A stretch of 64,000 nucleotides of DNA from contig NZ_JAGIXS010000005.1 of assembly GCF_030014915.1 (NCBI RefSeq), positions 1 to 64,000 of the forward strand, in the 5' to 3' direction. Under the pieces are notes generated by a model that was given only the letters and a program-made list of their open reading frames with translations, was not told the origin of the DNA and searched no databases. Source of the stretch: Pelomonas sp. V22 (GTDB taxonomy: Bacteria > Pseudomonadota > Gammaproteobacteria > Burkholderiales > Burkholderiaceae_C). This document shows, one piece after another, positions 17,481 to 25,800 of the stretch; position 1 is the first letter of the stretch; each line of letters starts with the position of its first letter. The translations under genes were made by a program, and so were the position numbers.

Positions 17481-17606
17481 ATGCTGATACCGCTGCTGTT
17501 CCTCGTCCTGATCGCCGGCCTGGCCCGGGCGCTGCTGGCCCTGCGCCGCCTCTGGCAAGTGCTGCCGCGCGACAACCATGACTTCGCGCTGGAGGAGCTG
17601 AGATGA
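17481..17606 (+). CDS. 41-aa single-span membrane peptide
   Basis: The peptide is MLIPLLFLVLIAGLARALLA (residues 1-20, one membrane span) followed by a basic then acidic tail ending FALEELR. AAGGAGA lies 6 bp before the ATG, and its TGA overlaps the ATG of the alpha/beta-hydrolase (ATGA), so it is translated and coupled to that gene. It lies directly downstream of the second TetR operator. I do not recognise a named family. It may anchor or assist the hydrolase, but this is only inferred from the overlap. Confidence 0.7.
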   Translation: MLIPLLFLVLIAGLARALLALRRLWQVLPRDNHDFALEELR

Positions 17607-18484
17607 GCTTGAGTGCCCAGGCCAATCCGGCCAGCCTTTTCTACGCAGGCGGCCTGACCGCCACGCTCTTGCGCCAGGGCCTGCGCCTCGCCCAGCTGAT
17701 GGGCCCGCAGCTGGGCGGCGCGTTGGCGCTGCGCCTGTTCTGCAGCCCGCTGCCACCCAAGTTCCTGGGGCGACGCAGCCTGCCCGCGCCCTGGCTGGCC
17801 GAGGACTGGGCCTTCGAGGGCAGCCAGCTGCGCGCCTGGCGCCATGCGGCAGCGGCGGCCACGCAGCGCCCGCGGGTGCTGCTGGTCCATGGCTGGGGCG
17901 GCCGGGCGTCGCAGATGCGCAAGCTCGGCGAGGCACTGTGGCAGCAGGGCCTGGACCCGGTGCTGCTCGACCTGCCGGCCCACGGCCACAGCGGCGGCTG
18001 GAGCAGCCATCTGCCGCAGTGGCGGCGCGCCTTGTTCGCGGCGGCAAGCCGGCTCGGCCCCTTGCACGGCGTCGTGGCGCACTCGCTGGGCGCAGTGGCT
18101 GCACTCAGTGCGGCGGCTCGCGGCCTGCCCGTGCAGCGTCTGGCGCTGCTCGCCACCTCGGCGCCGCCGGCCACGGTGCTATCCTGGTTCGGCCAGGCCT
18201 TCGGCCTCGGCGAGGCGAGCCGGCAGGATTTGCGCAAACGGCTGGAGCGCCTGAGCGACGGGCCGTTGGCGCAATTCGAGCCGGACTGGCTCGGCCCGCA
18301 TCTGCACCAGCCGGTGCTCTTGATCCACGACGAGCAGGACCGCGCGGCGCCGCTGGCCCATGCCGAGGCCCTGGCCGCCGTGCTGCCGGATTGCCGCCTG
18401 CTGCGCAGCCGCGGCCTCGGTCATCGGCGGGTTCTGGACCATATTTCACATGTCGATGCGGTATGTGCACACCTTGGGGAATAG
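17603..18484 (+). CDS. Alpha/beta-hydrolase in TetR-controlled operon
   Basis: A 293-residue alpha/beta-hydrolase with a long N-terminal helical region (residues ~10-50, GGLTATLLRQGLRLAQLMGPQLGGAL in two adjoining helices) before the core. The oxyanion motif is LLVHGWGG, the nucleophile elbow AHSLGA, the acid is in IHDEQDRAAPL and the histidine in GLGHRRVLD. Proteins of this layout are often annotated as lipase-like hydrolases near TetR regulators. It is co-translated with the 41-aa membrane peptide and sits behind the second copy of the TetR palindrome. Confidence 0.87.
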   Translation: MSLSAQANPASLFYAGGLTATLLRQGLRLAQLMGPQLGGALALRLFCSPLPPKFLGRRSLPAPWLAEDWAFEGSQLRAWRHAAAAATQRPRVLLVHGWGGRASQMRKLGEALWQQGLDPVLLDLPAHGHSGGWSSHLPQWRRALFAAASRLGPLHGVVAHSLGAVAALSAAARGLPVQRLALLATSAPPATVLSWFGQAFGLGEASRQDLRKRLERLSDGPLAQFEPDWLGPHLHQPVLLIHDEQDRAAPLAHAEALAAVLPDCRLLRSRGLGHRRVLDHISHVDAVCAHLGE

Positions 18485-18622
18485 CCCGGGGCGTGACGGG
18501 GGGCGGCTTCACTACACTGGGGCCCGTCCGCAGCAGTAGCAAAGCCCCAAGCAATCAAGCAGACCCCGGTTGGACGGGCGACGCGCCACCAGCCCCCCGC
18601 TGGCCGGCCGATAGCCCGTTCG

Positions 18623-20740
18623 ATGAGCATGGCCCTTCGAGCGTCCGCCACTTCCGCCCTCTTCCGCCGGCCATCGCCGCGGGTGCAAGCCCATGCGCTG
18701 GCCGGCCTAGGCCTGTGCCTGCTGCTGGGCTGCCAGCCCACCAGCGAGCAGGCGACCGACCCTGCCGCCAGCAGCGCCGCCTCGCAGGCCGCTGACAGCA
18801 AGCAGCTGAACCAGGCGCTGGAGCGCATCGAACGCAATGCGCGGGCCCGGCCCCGCGAACACCTGGCCGAGCTGGCCCGCCTGCAGGGCCAGACGGCGCC
18901 CGGCAGCGAAGAACGCCTGCATGTGCTGGGTTTGCGCGGCGAGCTGGCCGGCATGTCGATCGACCGCACGACACTGGAGCAAGTCGCGAGCGAGCTGGAG
19001 CAGTGGCCCAATGCCCGGACAGCGCCCGCTGCCAAGGTGGTGGCCGCCACAGCCTGGGCGCGCTTCAACCGCGACCGTGGCGACCTGCGCGAGGCGGTCA
19101 AGCTGCTGCGCCAGGCGCCGGCCGGGGGCGTGGCCGCCCTGCCCTTGCTGCTGCAGCTGCGCTACCAGCAGCTGCGCTCCTTCGCCGAATCCGATGCCGG
19201 CAATCTCGATGCGGCCAGTGTGGCCATCGATCAGGCCATGAAGCTGGCCGAGCGCAGTGGCCAGGCCTGGCGCAAGGCCCTGGTCCTGGCCGACGTTGCC
19301 AATCTGATGGCCCGGACGCAGCAGTTCGAACGCGCCAAGCAAGGCATCGAGGAAGCGGTGCGGGTGGCCGAGAGCGACCCGTCCCCCGACCTGCTGACGC
19401 TCAACCAGGTGCAGACGGCCCGTGCCATCGTCTACACCCAGCTCGACGACCTGACCACGGCCCGCCAGTCCTTCGAGAAGGCGCTGGAGTACTCGACCAA
19501 GGCCGGCGCGCCAGGCGTGATCGCGCTCAACCTCGGCAACCTGGCCGACTTCTATCTGCGCCAACGCCAGTTTGCCCGCGCGCTGGAGCTGGCCAGCCAG
19601 GCCCTGCCGATGGCGAGAGAGGCCCGTCAGCTGAGCGCCGAGTCGGTGTCGCTGCACAACAGCGGCATTGCCAAGATTGCGCTCAAGCGCGTGGAGGAAG
19701 GCAAGCAGGAGGTGCGCCAGTCCATCACCATGGACGAGCAGCAGGGCGCCATCTCGATTGCCGCCGACGGCTGGGCCGAGCTGGGCCAGTACCTCGAGGA
19801 AGCCGGCGACTGGGCCGGTGCCATCGACGCCCTGCACCGCCACCGCGTGCTGATCGACAGCGTGCTGCGCGAAGACGCGCGCAAGACCGTGCTGGAGCAG
19901 CAGGAGCGCTACGACGCCGATCAGCGCGCCAAGGAGATCCAGCTGCTCAACCGTGACAACAGCCTCAAGGCCGAGCAGATCCGCGCCCGCGACCTGCAGC
20001 TCAAGCTGTGGGCGGCGCTGGGCGGCTGCATCGTGCTGTCTGCCGCTCTGCTGGGCATGGCCTACCAGCGCATCCGCCGGACCAACCAGGCCCTGGCCAC
20101 CAGCAACGAGAGCCTCAAGATCCAGAGCGAGCGCGACCCGCTGACCGGCCTGGCCAACCGCCGCCATTTCCAGGCCGCCATCAAGCGCCTGGCGGCCAAG
20201 GGCGGGCTGTCGGGCACGGTCTTCCTGATCGACATCGACCATTTCAAGCGTGTGAATGACCAGCACGGCCATGCCGCCGGCGACAGCGTGCTGATCGAGG
20301 TGGCGCGCCGGCTGCGCGCCGCGCTGCGCGAGGACGATCTGGTGGTGCGCTGGGGCGGCGAGGAATTCCTGATCGTGGTCGAGACCCGCGACCCCGCCAC
20401 CGCCCAGCACCTGGCCCAGCGCCTGCTGGACCTGATCGCCCAGCCGGCCATCCAGCATGGCAGCCTGCGCGTGCCGGTGACCGCCTCCATCGGTTTCGGC
20501 AGCTTTCCGCTGGCACCCAACGAACTGAGCGTGGACTGGGAGCGCGCCATCGACCTCGTGGACACGGTGATGTACATGGCCAAGGCCCATGGTCGCAACC
20601 GCGCCTATGGCATCGAGCGTATGGACGTGAATGACGAAGCCGGCTTGCAGGCCCTCTCCACCCGCATGGAAGCGGCCTGGCATGAAGGCCAGGTGGGCAT
20701 GAGCGTGCTGCAAGGCCCGCCCGGGGAGAGCCGGCTGTGA
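18623..20740 (+). CDS. TPR-GGDEF diguanylate cyclase, lipoprotein-like (first paralog)
   Basis: A 705-residue protein. The N-terminus carries a lipobox, LCLLLGC (Cys near residue 36), so the ~430-residue sensor part is probably periplasmic and lipid-anchored or retained by the later span. The sensor is a series of TPR-like helical hairpins (for example AGAPGVIALNLGNLADFYLRQ). A coiled coil and one membrane span (LWAALGGCIVLSAALLGMAY, ~460-480) lead to a GGDEF domain: DPLTGLANRRHF, IDIDHFKRVND and the active loop GGEEF. GGEEF is catalytically competent in many cyclases, so it probably makes c-di-GMP. It overlaps the second paralog by one base. Confidence 0.9.
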   Translation: MSMALRASATSALFRRPSPRVQAHALAGLGLCLLLGCQPTSEQATDPAASSAASQAADSKQLNQALERIERNARARPREHLAELARLQGQTAPGSEERLHVLGLRGELAGMSIDRTTLEQVASELEQWPNARTAPAAKVVAATAWARFNRDRGDLREAVKLLRQAPAGGVAALPLLLQLRYQQLRSFAESDAGNLDAASVAIDQAMKLAERSGQAWRKALVLADVANLMARTQQFERAKQGIEEAVRVAESDPSPDLLTLNQVQTARAIVYTQLDDLTTARQSFEKALEYSTKAGAPGVIALNLGNLADFYLRQRQFARALELASQALPMAREARQLSAESVSLHNSGIAKIALKRVEEGKQEVRQSITMDEQQGAISIAADGWAELGQYLEEAGDWAGAIDALHRHRVLIDSVLREDARKTVLEQQERYDADQRAKEIQLLNRDNSLKAEQIRARDLQLKLWAALGGCIVLSAALLGMAYQRIRRTNQALATSNESLKIQSERDPLTGLANRRHFQAAIKRLAAKGGLSGTVFLIDIDHFKRVNDQHGHAAGDSVLIEVARRLRAALREDDLVVRWGGEEFLIVVETRDPATAQHLAQRLLDLIAQPAIQHGSLRVPVTASIGFGSFPLAPNELSVDWERAIDLVDTVMYMAKAHGRNRAYGIERMDVNDEAGLQALSTRMEAAWHEGQVGMSVLQGPPGESRL

Positions 20741-22764
20741 TGGCGAGAACCCGTCTGCTGCCCTTGCTCGCGGCCCTGCTGTTGCAGATGCCGGTGCTGG
20801 CCCAGGTGCTGGCGGCCGGGCCGCTGCAGCCACTGGAGGCCCAGCTGGCGCAGCTGGAAGCCGAAGGCAGCCAGGACCCTGACGCTGCCTTGGCCAAGCT
20901 GGGCGAGCTTCGGGTCGCTGAGGGGCTGCAGCAGCGGGTCATCTACACACGCGCCCGCATCCTGCTCGACGTGGGTCGCACCGAAGCCGCCGAGGCCTTG
21001 ATCAAGCAGCTGGCGGCCCATCCCGAACAGGAAGGGCGCGTCCAGCTGCTCCGCGCGATGCAGGCAGATCGCCGGGGCGACGACGAGGCCGCCGTGGCCG
21101 GCGCCGGCAAGGCCGTAGGCCAGCTGGAAAAGACCTGCCCGGTGGGCGACGAGCGCGCTGCCGTCGAGCGCGGCAGCTGCGACTTCCGGGCGCAGTGGCA
21201 GGCCTTGCGCATCCTGCAGCAGGCCCAGCGTGATGTCGGTGCCAACCAGCCCGCCCAGGCACTGGCCCAGCGCGGTCTCGCGCTGGCCCAGGCCGGCCGC
21301 GATGGCCAGCTGGTCGTGGTCAGCAGCTCGGACCTGGCGCTGCTGGCCCAGGCTGCCGAGCAGCCCGAAGAGATGCAGCGCTGGCTCGAGCAGATGATGC
21401 TGGCCGCCGAGGGCGACTCGATGCGCATGTACACGGCCATGACCACGCAGGCCGTGGTGGCTGGGCGCGGCGGCAACAAGCAGGCGCAGCTGCAGTTCCA
21501 GCTGCGTGGCCTGGAGATTGCCCAGCAGGCTGGGGCCCTGCGCCATGTGGCGCGGGCCCAGTCCAACCTGGCCGACTACTACATGCACCGGGGCGAACCG
21601 GCGCGGGCGCTGGAACTGGCCCGCAAGGCCCTGCCGGTGATGCAGCGCTTCAAGGACCGTGATCGCGAGAGCGTCCTGCATCACAACATGGCCGTGGCCC
21701 TGCTGCGGCTGCGCCAGTTCGATGCCGCGCGGCGCGAGATTGCCCTGGCCGACCAGCTGCGCCTGGGCGGCGGCCAGCGGCCGGTGGTGCGGGCGCGCCA
21801 GCTGCGCGAGCTGGGTGAGGCCCTGGCCGAGGCGGGCCTGGCCCGCGAGGCCATCGCGATGTACCACGAGGAGCGGGCCCTGACCGTCAAGGTCAACGAG
21901 CGCGCTCAGGCGGCGGCGCTGGAGGCGCTGCGCACCAAGTACGACCGCACCCGAGGTCAGCGCGACCTCGAACTCTTGCAGCGCGACCGTAGCCTCAAGG
22001 ACCAGGAGCTTGCCAACAGCCGCCTGGCGCAACAGGTGGGCGTTGCCGTGGCCGTGCTGCTGGGCCTGCTCGTCGTGCTGGGTGGCGTGATGGTGCGCCG
22101 CGTGCAACTGGCCAACAAGAAGCTCAAGGCCAACGAAGCCTTGCTGCGTGCCCAGAGCGAGCGCGACCCGCTGACCGAACTGGCCAACCGCCGCCACTTC
22201 CTGGCGGTGATGGAGCAGCAGGCGGCCAACCAGTTCGATGGCGCACTCTTGATGGTCGACATCGACCACTTCAAGCATGTGAACGACCGCCATGGCCATG
22301 CGGCCGGTGACATCGTCATCTGCGAGGTGGCGCGCCGCCTGTCGCATGCGGTGCGCCAGCAGGACCTGGTGGTGCGCTGGGGCGGCGAGGAGTTCCTTGT
22401 TTTTGCGCCGGGCGTGGCCCAGTCGCAACTTCATGGCCTGGCCGAGCGCATCCTGTTCAGTGTCGGCGCCGAACCGATCAACACTGAGGATGGGCCGCTG
22501 AACATCACCGTTTCCATAGGCTTCGCCCACTTCCCGCTGCCGCCCATGCGCCTGGCCCTGCACTGGGAGCAGGCGGTCAACTGGGCCGACATGGCGCTCT
22601 ACACCGCCAAGTCGCAAGGCCGCAACCGTGCCATGGGCATTGCCACGGTGGACGCCCAGGACGCCGACACGCTGCAGCAGATCGAGGCCGACTTCGACGC
22701 CGCCTGCTCCTCGCAGCGCGTCAGCCTGCAGCAGATCCTCGGCCCGCAGCGCGGCGAGGGCTGA
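20740..22764 (+). CDS. TPR-GGDEF diguanylate cyclase (second paralog)
   Basis: A 674-residue protein with the same plan as its upstream neighbour: signal peptide (MARTRLLPLLAALLLQMPVLAQVLA), helical TPR-type sensor, a membrane span near 440 (VGVAVAVLLGLLVVLGGVMV), and a GGDEF domain with DPLTELANRRHF, VDIDHFKHVND and GGEEF. The start is the ATG within TGATG at the end of the first gene, preceded by GGGAGAG; a GTG 3 bp earlier is also possible. The two genes look like an ancient tandem duplication, since the GGDEF halves are much closer than the sensors. The next gene also overlaps (TGATG). Confidence 0.9.
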   Translation: MARTRLLPLLAALLLQMPVLAQVLAAGPLQPLEAQLAQLEAEGSQDPDAALAKLGELRVAEGLQQRVIYTRARILLDVGRTEAAEALIKQLAAHPEQEGRVQLLRAMQADRRGDDEAAVAGAGKAVGQLEKTCPVGDERAAVERGSCDFRAQWQALRILQQAQRDVGANQPAQALAQRGLALAQAGRDGQLVVVSSSDLALLAQAAEQPEEMQRWLEQMMLAAEGDSMRMYTAMTTQAVVAGRGGNKQAQLQFQLRGLEIAQQAGALRHVARAQSNLADYYMHRGEPARALELARKALPVMQRFKDRDRESVLHHNMAVALLRLRQFDAARREIALADQLRLGGGQRPVVRARQLRELGEALAEAGLAREAIAMYHEERALTVKVNERAQAAALEALRTKYDRTRGQRDLELLQRDRSLKDQELANSRLAQQVGVAVAVLLGLLVVLGGVMVRRVQLANKKLKANEALLRAQSERDPLTELANRRHFLAVMEQQAANQFDGALLMVDIDHFKHVNDRHGHAAGDIVICEVARRLSHAVRQQDLVVRWGGEEFLVFAPGVAQSQLHGLAERILFSVGAEPINTEDGPLNITVSIGFAHFPLPPMRLALHWEQAVNWADMALYTAKSQGRNRAMGIATVDAQDADTLQQIEADFDAACSSQRVSLQQILGPQRGEG

Positions 22765-24368
22765 TGTTCAGCCCGGCCACCTCCTGGCGCGATTACACGC
22801 GCCGGCTCCTGCGTGAGGATTTCAGCGCGGCCCTGGTGGTTAGCGTGCTCCTGATCCCGCAATCGCTGGCCTATGCGCTGCTGGCCGGCCTGCCGCCTCA
22901 GGTGGGCCTCTACGCCAGCCTCCTGCCCTTGCTGGCCTATGCGCTGCTGGGCTCCAGCCCGGTGCTGGGCATTGGCCCGGTGGCGGTGCTGGCGCTGATG
23001 ATCTCGCAGGCCCTCGCTGCCGTACCGGCGGGCGTGAGCCCGGCCGAGGGCGCCCTGGTGCTGGCACTGCAGGTGGGGCTGATCCTGCTGGCGGCGGCAG
23101 CACTGCGACTGGATGCGCTGGCTTCGCTGCTGAGCGTGCCGGTGCTGCATGGCTTCGAGACCGGCGCGACGCTGTCCATCGCCCTCTCGCAACTGCCGCC
23201 GCTGCTGGGCAGCAGCGGACCCACCCAGCTGCCGCCGCTGCATCCCGCCACGGCCCTGTTCGGTCTGGGCGCCCTGGCCCTGCTGGTGCTGGCACGGCGC
23301 TACCTGCGTGGCCAGGCAGCCCGGTTTGCGCCCCTGCTGATCCTGCTCGCCGCCCTCGCCTTGGCCTGGGTGCTGGAGGTGCCGGGCCGGGGCGTGGCCG
23401 TGGTCGGCACGCTGCCACCGCTGCAGCTCGGGCTGGCGCTGCCTCGCCTGGACGCCGAGCTGTGGAGCGCCCTCGCGCCGCATGCGCTGCTGCTGGCATT
23501 GATGAGCTATGTGTCCAGCCTCGTGGTGGCCGAATCGCTGGCGCGCCGGCGCGGCGAACGTATCGACGCGCGGCGCGAGCTATTGGGCCTCGGTGCGGCC
23601 AACCTGGTGGCTGGCTGCAGCGGCGCGATGCCGGTGGCGAGCAGCTTCTCGCGCAGCGTGCTGATGCACGATGCCGGCAGCCGCAGCCGCATGACCGGCA
23701 TCTTCGTCGCGCTCCTGATGGGCCTCGCGGCCTGGCTGCTGGCCGCGCCGCTGGCCTGGCTGCCCAAGGGCGTGCTGGCAGCCACCATCCTCGTGGCCGT
23801 GCTGTCGGGCCTGCGCCTGCAGCCTTACCGCGATGCCTGGCGCTTCGCCCGGCCCGAAGCCTTGCTGATGGGGCTGGTGACGCTGACCGTGGTGACCTGG
23901 AGCCTCGCGGCAGCGCTGGCGCTCGGCGTGGCCGGCTCCATCGCCTTGCTGCTGCAGCGCACGGCCCGCCCGCATGTGGCGCTGATAGGCCGGGTGCCCG
24001 GCACCGAGCACTACCGCAATGTCGACCGCCACCAGGTCGAATGCCGGGACGATGTGCTGGGCCTGCGCATCGACGAGAGCCTGGTCTTCACCAACGCCCG
24101 CAGCCTGGCCGACGTGGTGCAGCTGCACATCGACCACCATCCCGGTACGCGCCGCGTAGTCCTCTTGATGTCGCCGGTCAACGGCATCGATTTCTCCGGC
24201 CTCGAGGCGCTGCGCGAGCTGCACACGGCCTTGCGGCGCCAGCAAGTGCAGCTTGACCTGTCCGAGGTCAAGGGGCCCGTGCTGGACCGCTTGCGCGCCG
24301 GCGGCTGGGAGCAGTGGTTCCGGGGTCAGGTCCATCTGAGCCACCACCAGGGCATGAGCGGCGACTGA
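22764..24368 (+). CDS. SulP-family anion transporter with STAS domain
   Basis: A 534-residue inner-membrane protein. The SulP signature is seen in DFSAALVVSVLLIPQSLAYALLAGLPPQVGLYAS, and the core has about 10-12 hydrophobic spans. From ~residue 425 a cytoplasmic STAS domain follows (VECRDDVLGLRIDESLVFTN, LLMSPVNGIDFSGLEALREL). SulP carriers move sulfate, bicarbonate or dicarboxylates; the substrate cannot be told here. It overlaps the second GGDEF gene by TGATG and ends the three-gene unit, so c-di-GMP signalling and anion transport may be co-expressed. Confidence 0.9.
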   Translation: MFSPATSWRDYTRRLLREDFSAALVVSVLLIPQSLAYALLAGLPPQVGLYASLLPLLAYALLGSSPVLGIGPVAVLALMISQALAAVPAGVSPAEGALVLALQVGLILLAAAALRLDALASLLSVPVLHGFETGATLSIALSQLPPLLGSSGPTQLPPLHPATALFGLGALALLVLARRYLRGQAARFAPLLILLAALALAWVLEVPGRGVAVVGTLPPLQLGLALPRLDAELWSALAPHALLLALMSYVSSLVVAESLARRRGERIDARRELLGLGAANLVAGCSGAMPVASSFSRSVLMHDAGSRSRMTGIFVALLMGLAAWLLAAPLAWLPKGVLAATILVAVLSGLRLQPYRDAWRFARPEALLMGLVTLTVVTWSLAAALALGVAGSIALLLQRTARPHVALIGRVPGTEHYRNVDRHQVECRDDVLGLRIDESLVFTNARSLADVVQLHIDHHPGTRRVVLLMSPVNGIDFSGLEALRELHTALRRQQVQLDLSEVKGPVLDRLRAGGWEQWFRGQVHLSHHQGMSGD

Positions 24369-24389
24369 GCGCCGATGGGGCGGCGGCCT

Positions 24390-25673
24390 TCAGCCCGGCG
24401 TGACCGGCAGCAGGACCTGCAGCCGATGCTCGATGTCTTCCATCATCTGCTTGTAGGCCGGTGCACCCGGTCCGCCGTAGCGGCGGCGGAAGTCGGCCTC
24501 ATGCAGGAACTCGGGCAGGTCGCCCACCGGCGGGAACAGCTGGGGTTCCGTCACGCCCTGGGCCAGCGTCTGCAGCCAGCCGCGCGGGTCGCTGCGTGAC
24601 CATTGGCCGAAGCGGCTGCCGGCGCGGTCGGCCGCGATGTCGTTGAAGCTGAAGCCGCTGCCGTCGCGGGCATCGGCCAGTTCCTTCTGCAGGCCGATGG
24701 CGTCCGACAAGGGGCCGCCGGCCTCCGAGGCCAGGGCGGCCGAGATCAGGAAGTGCTGGCCGAAGTCCTGGCGGCGGGCAAAGCTGAGCCAGCTCGGGCT
24801 GGCGGCAGGCCAGTCGTCGGCCGTCGGGAACAGCGTGGCCGGCCCCCGCCCCGAGGCGTGCAGGGCCAGGGCTACCAGCAAGGCGCGCGCCTCGAGGGCC
24901 GTGCTGGCTTCGTCGGTGCTGCGGCTCAGGGCCAGCACGGCCAGCGGCTGCAGTACCTCGACGGTGGGGCGCTGGTCCAGGCCGCCCGGCGGTGGCAACT
25001 GCTGCTGCAGCGCTTCCCAATAGACGCGGGCACGCTGCTGCTCGGCAGCCGGCAGCAGACTGCCCAGGGCGCGGCGTGTGCTGTCGGCCTGCCAGGTGTA
25101 GACCAGCACGGCCCGCTGGTGCTGGAACTCCACCCGCTGCACCAGGTCGCCGGCCAGGCGGAAACCGGCGCTGGCGCTGTAGCGGTCCAGCAGCCTGTTG
25201 CCCAGCCAGCGCAGCAGCGGGCGCGGTAGCGGCAGGCGGCCGAGCTGGCCACCTGCGATGTCGGGCAGGCCGGCGCCCTGTACCAGGCGCAGTTCCAGGT
25301 TCAGCCACAGCGGCAGGCCAAGCAACCGGTGGCTGGCGCGCAGCCGCATCTGCTCTGGCTCCAGCTTCAGTTCGCTGGCGGCCAGGCCGCCATGGCGGGC
25401 CAGGTAGCTGAACATCAGGTCCAGCTCGCGCTCGGTCGCGGCCACCACGCGGGAGCGGCCCACCGGAGCCTGGCGCGGATCGGCGCGGCGCAGCAGGGAG
25501 CGCGCGGCATCGAGGTCGGCGGCCGAGGTCGGCGCGCGGGGCTGCAGGGCCGACGTGGTCTGCACGGCCAGCAGCAGGCACAGCAGCAAGGCCAGCAACA
25601 GCAGGATCAGGACACGGCGGCTCCAGCGCCCCAGCCATCGAACAGCAGCCACTCGAAGCATCCCCTCTTTCAA
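24390..25673 (-). CDS. Hypothetical membrane-anchored protein
   Basis: A 427-residue protein with a single N-terminal span (VLILLLLALLLCLLLAVQTTSAL, ~21-43) and a large periplasmic part. The N-terminal half of that part looks like a beta-rich domain (LRASHRLLGLPLWLNLELRL, RAVLVYTWQADSTRR). The C-terminal half contains FGQHFLISAALASEAGGPLSDAIGLQKELADARDGSGFSFNDIAADRAG, typical of a conserved proteobacterial family I cannot name with certainty. It is transcribed alone, divergent from the SNF2 helicase. A second ATG at 25661 is a possible start. Confidence 0.7.
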   Translation of the reverse strand: MKEGMLRVAAVRWLGRWSRRVLILLLLALLLCLLLAVQTTSALQPRAPTSAADLDAARSLLRRADPRQAPVGRSRVVAATERELDLMFSYLARHGGLAASELKLEPEQMRLRASHRLLGLPLWLNLELRLVQGAGLPDIAGGQLGRLPLPRPLLRWLGNRLLDRYSASAGFRLAGDLVQRVEFQHQRAVLVYTWQADSTRRALGSLLPAAEQQRARVYWEALQQQLPPPGGLDQRPTVEVLQPLAVLALSRSTDEASTALEARALLVALALHASGRGPATLFPTADDWPAASPSWLSFARRQDFGQHFLISAALASEAGGPLSDAIGLQKELADARDGSGFSFNDIAADRAGSRFGQWSRSDPRGWLQTLAQGVTEPQLFPPVGDLPEFLHEADFRRRYGGPGAPAYKQMMEDIEHRLQVLLPVTPG

Positions 25674-25800
25674 ACCGGCCCCAGCGGCCAGCGGCGATTG
25701 TGCGGTAGCGGCAGGGGACGATGCCGTCAGGCTCGCCGAGAAGCTCGCTCTTTCCGGCGATCAGGATTTGAAGGGCCTCGAGCCCAGGACAATGGAGCTC

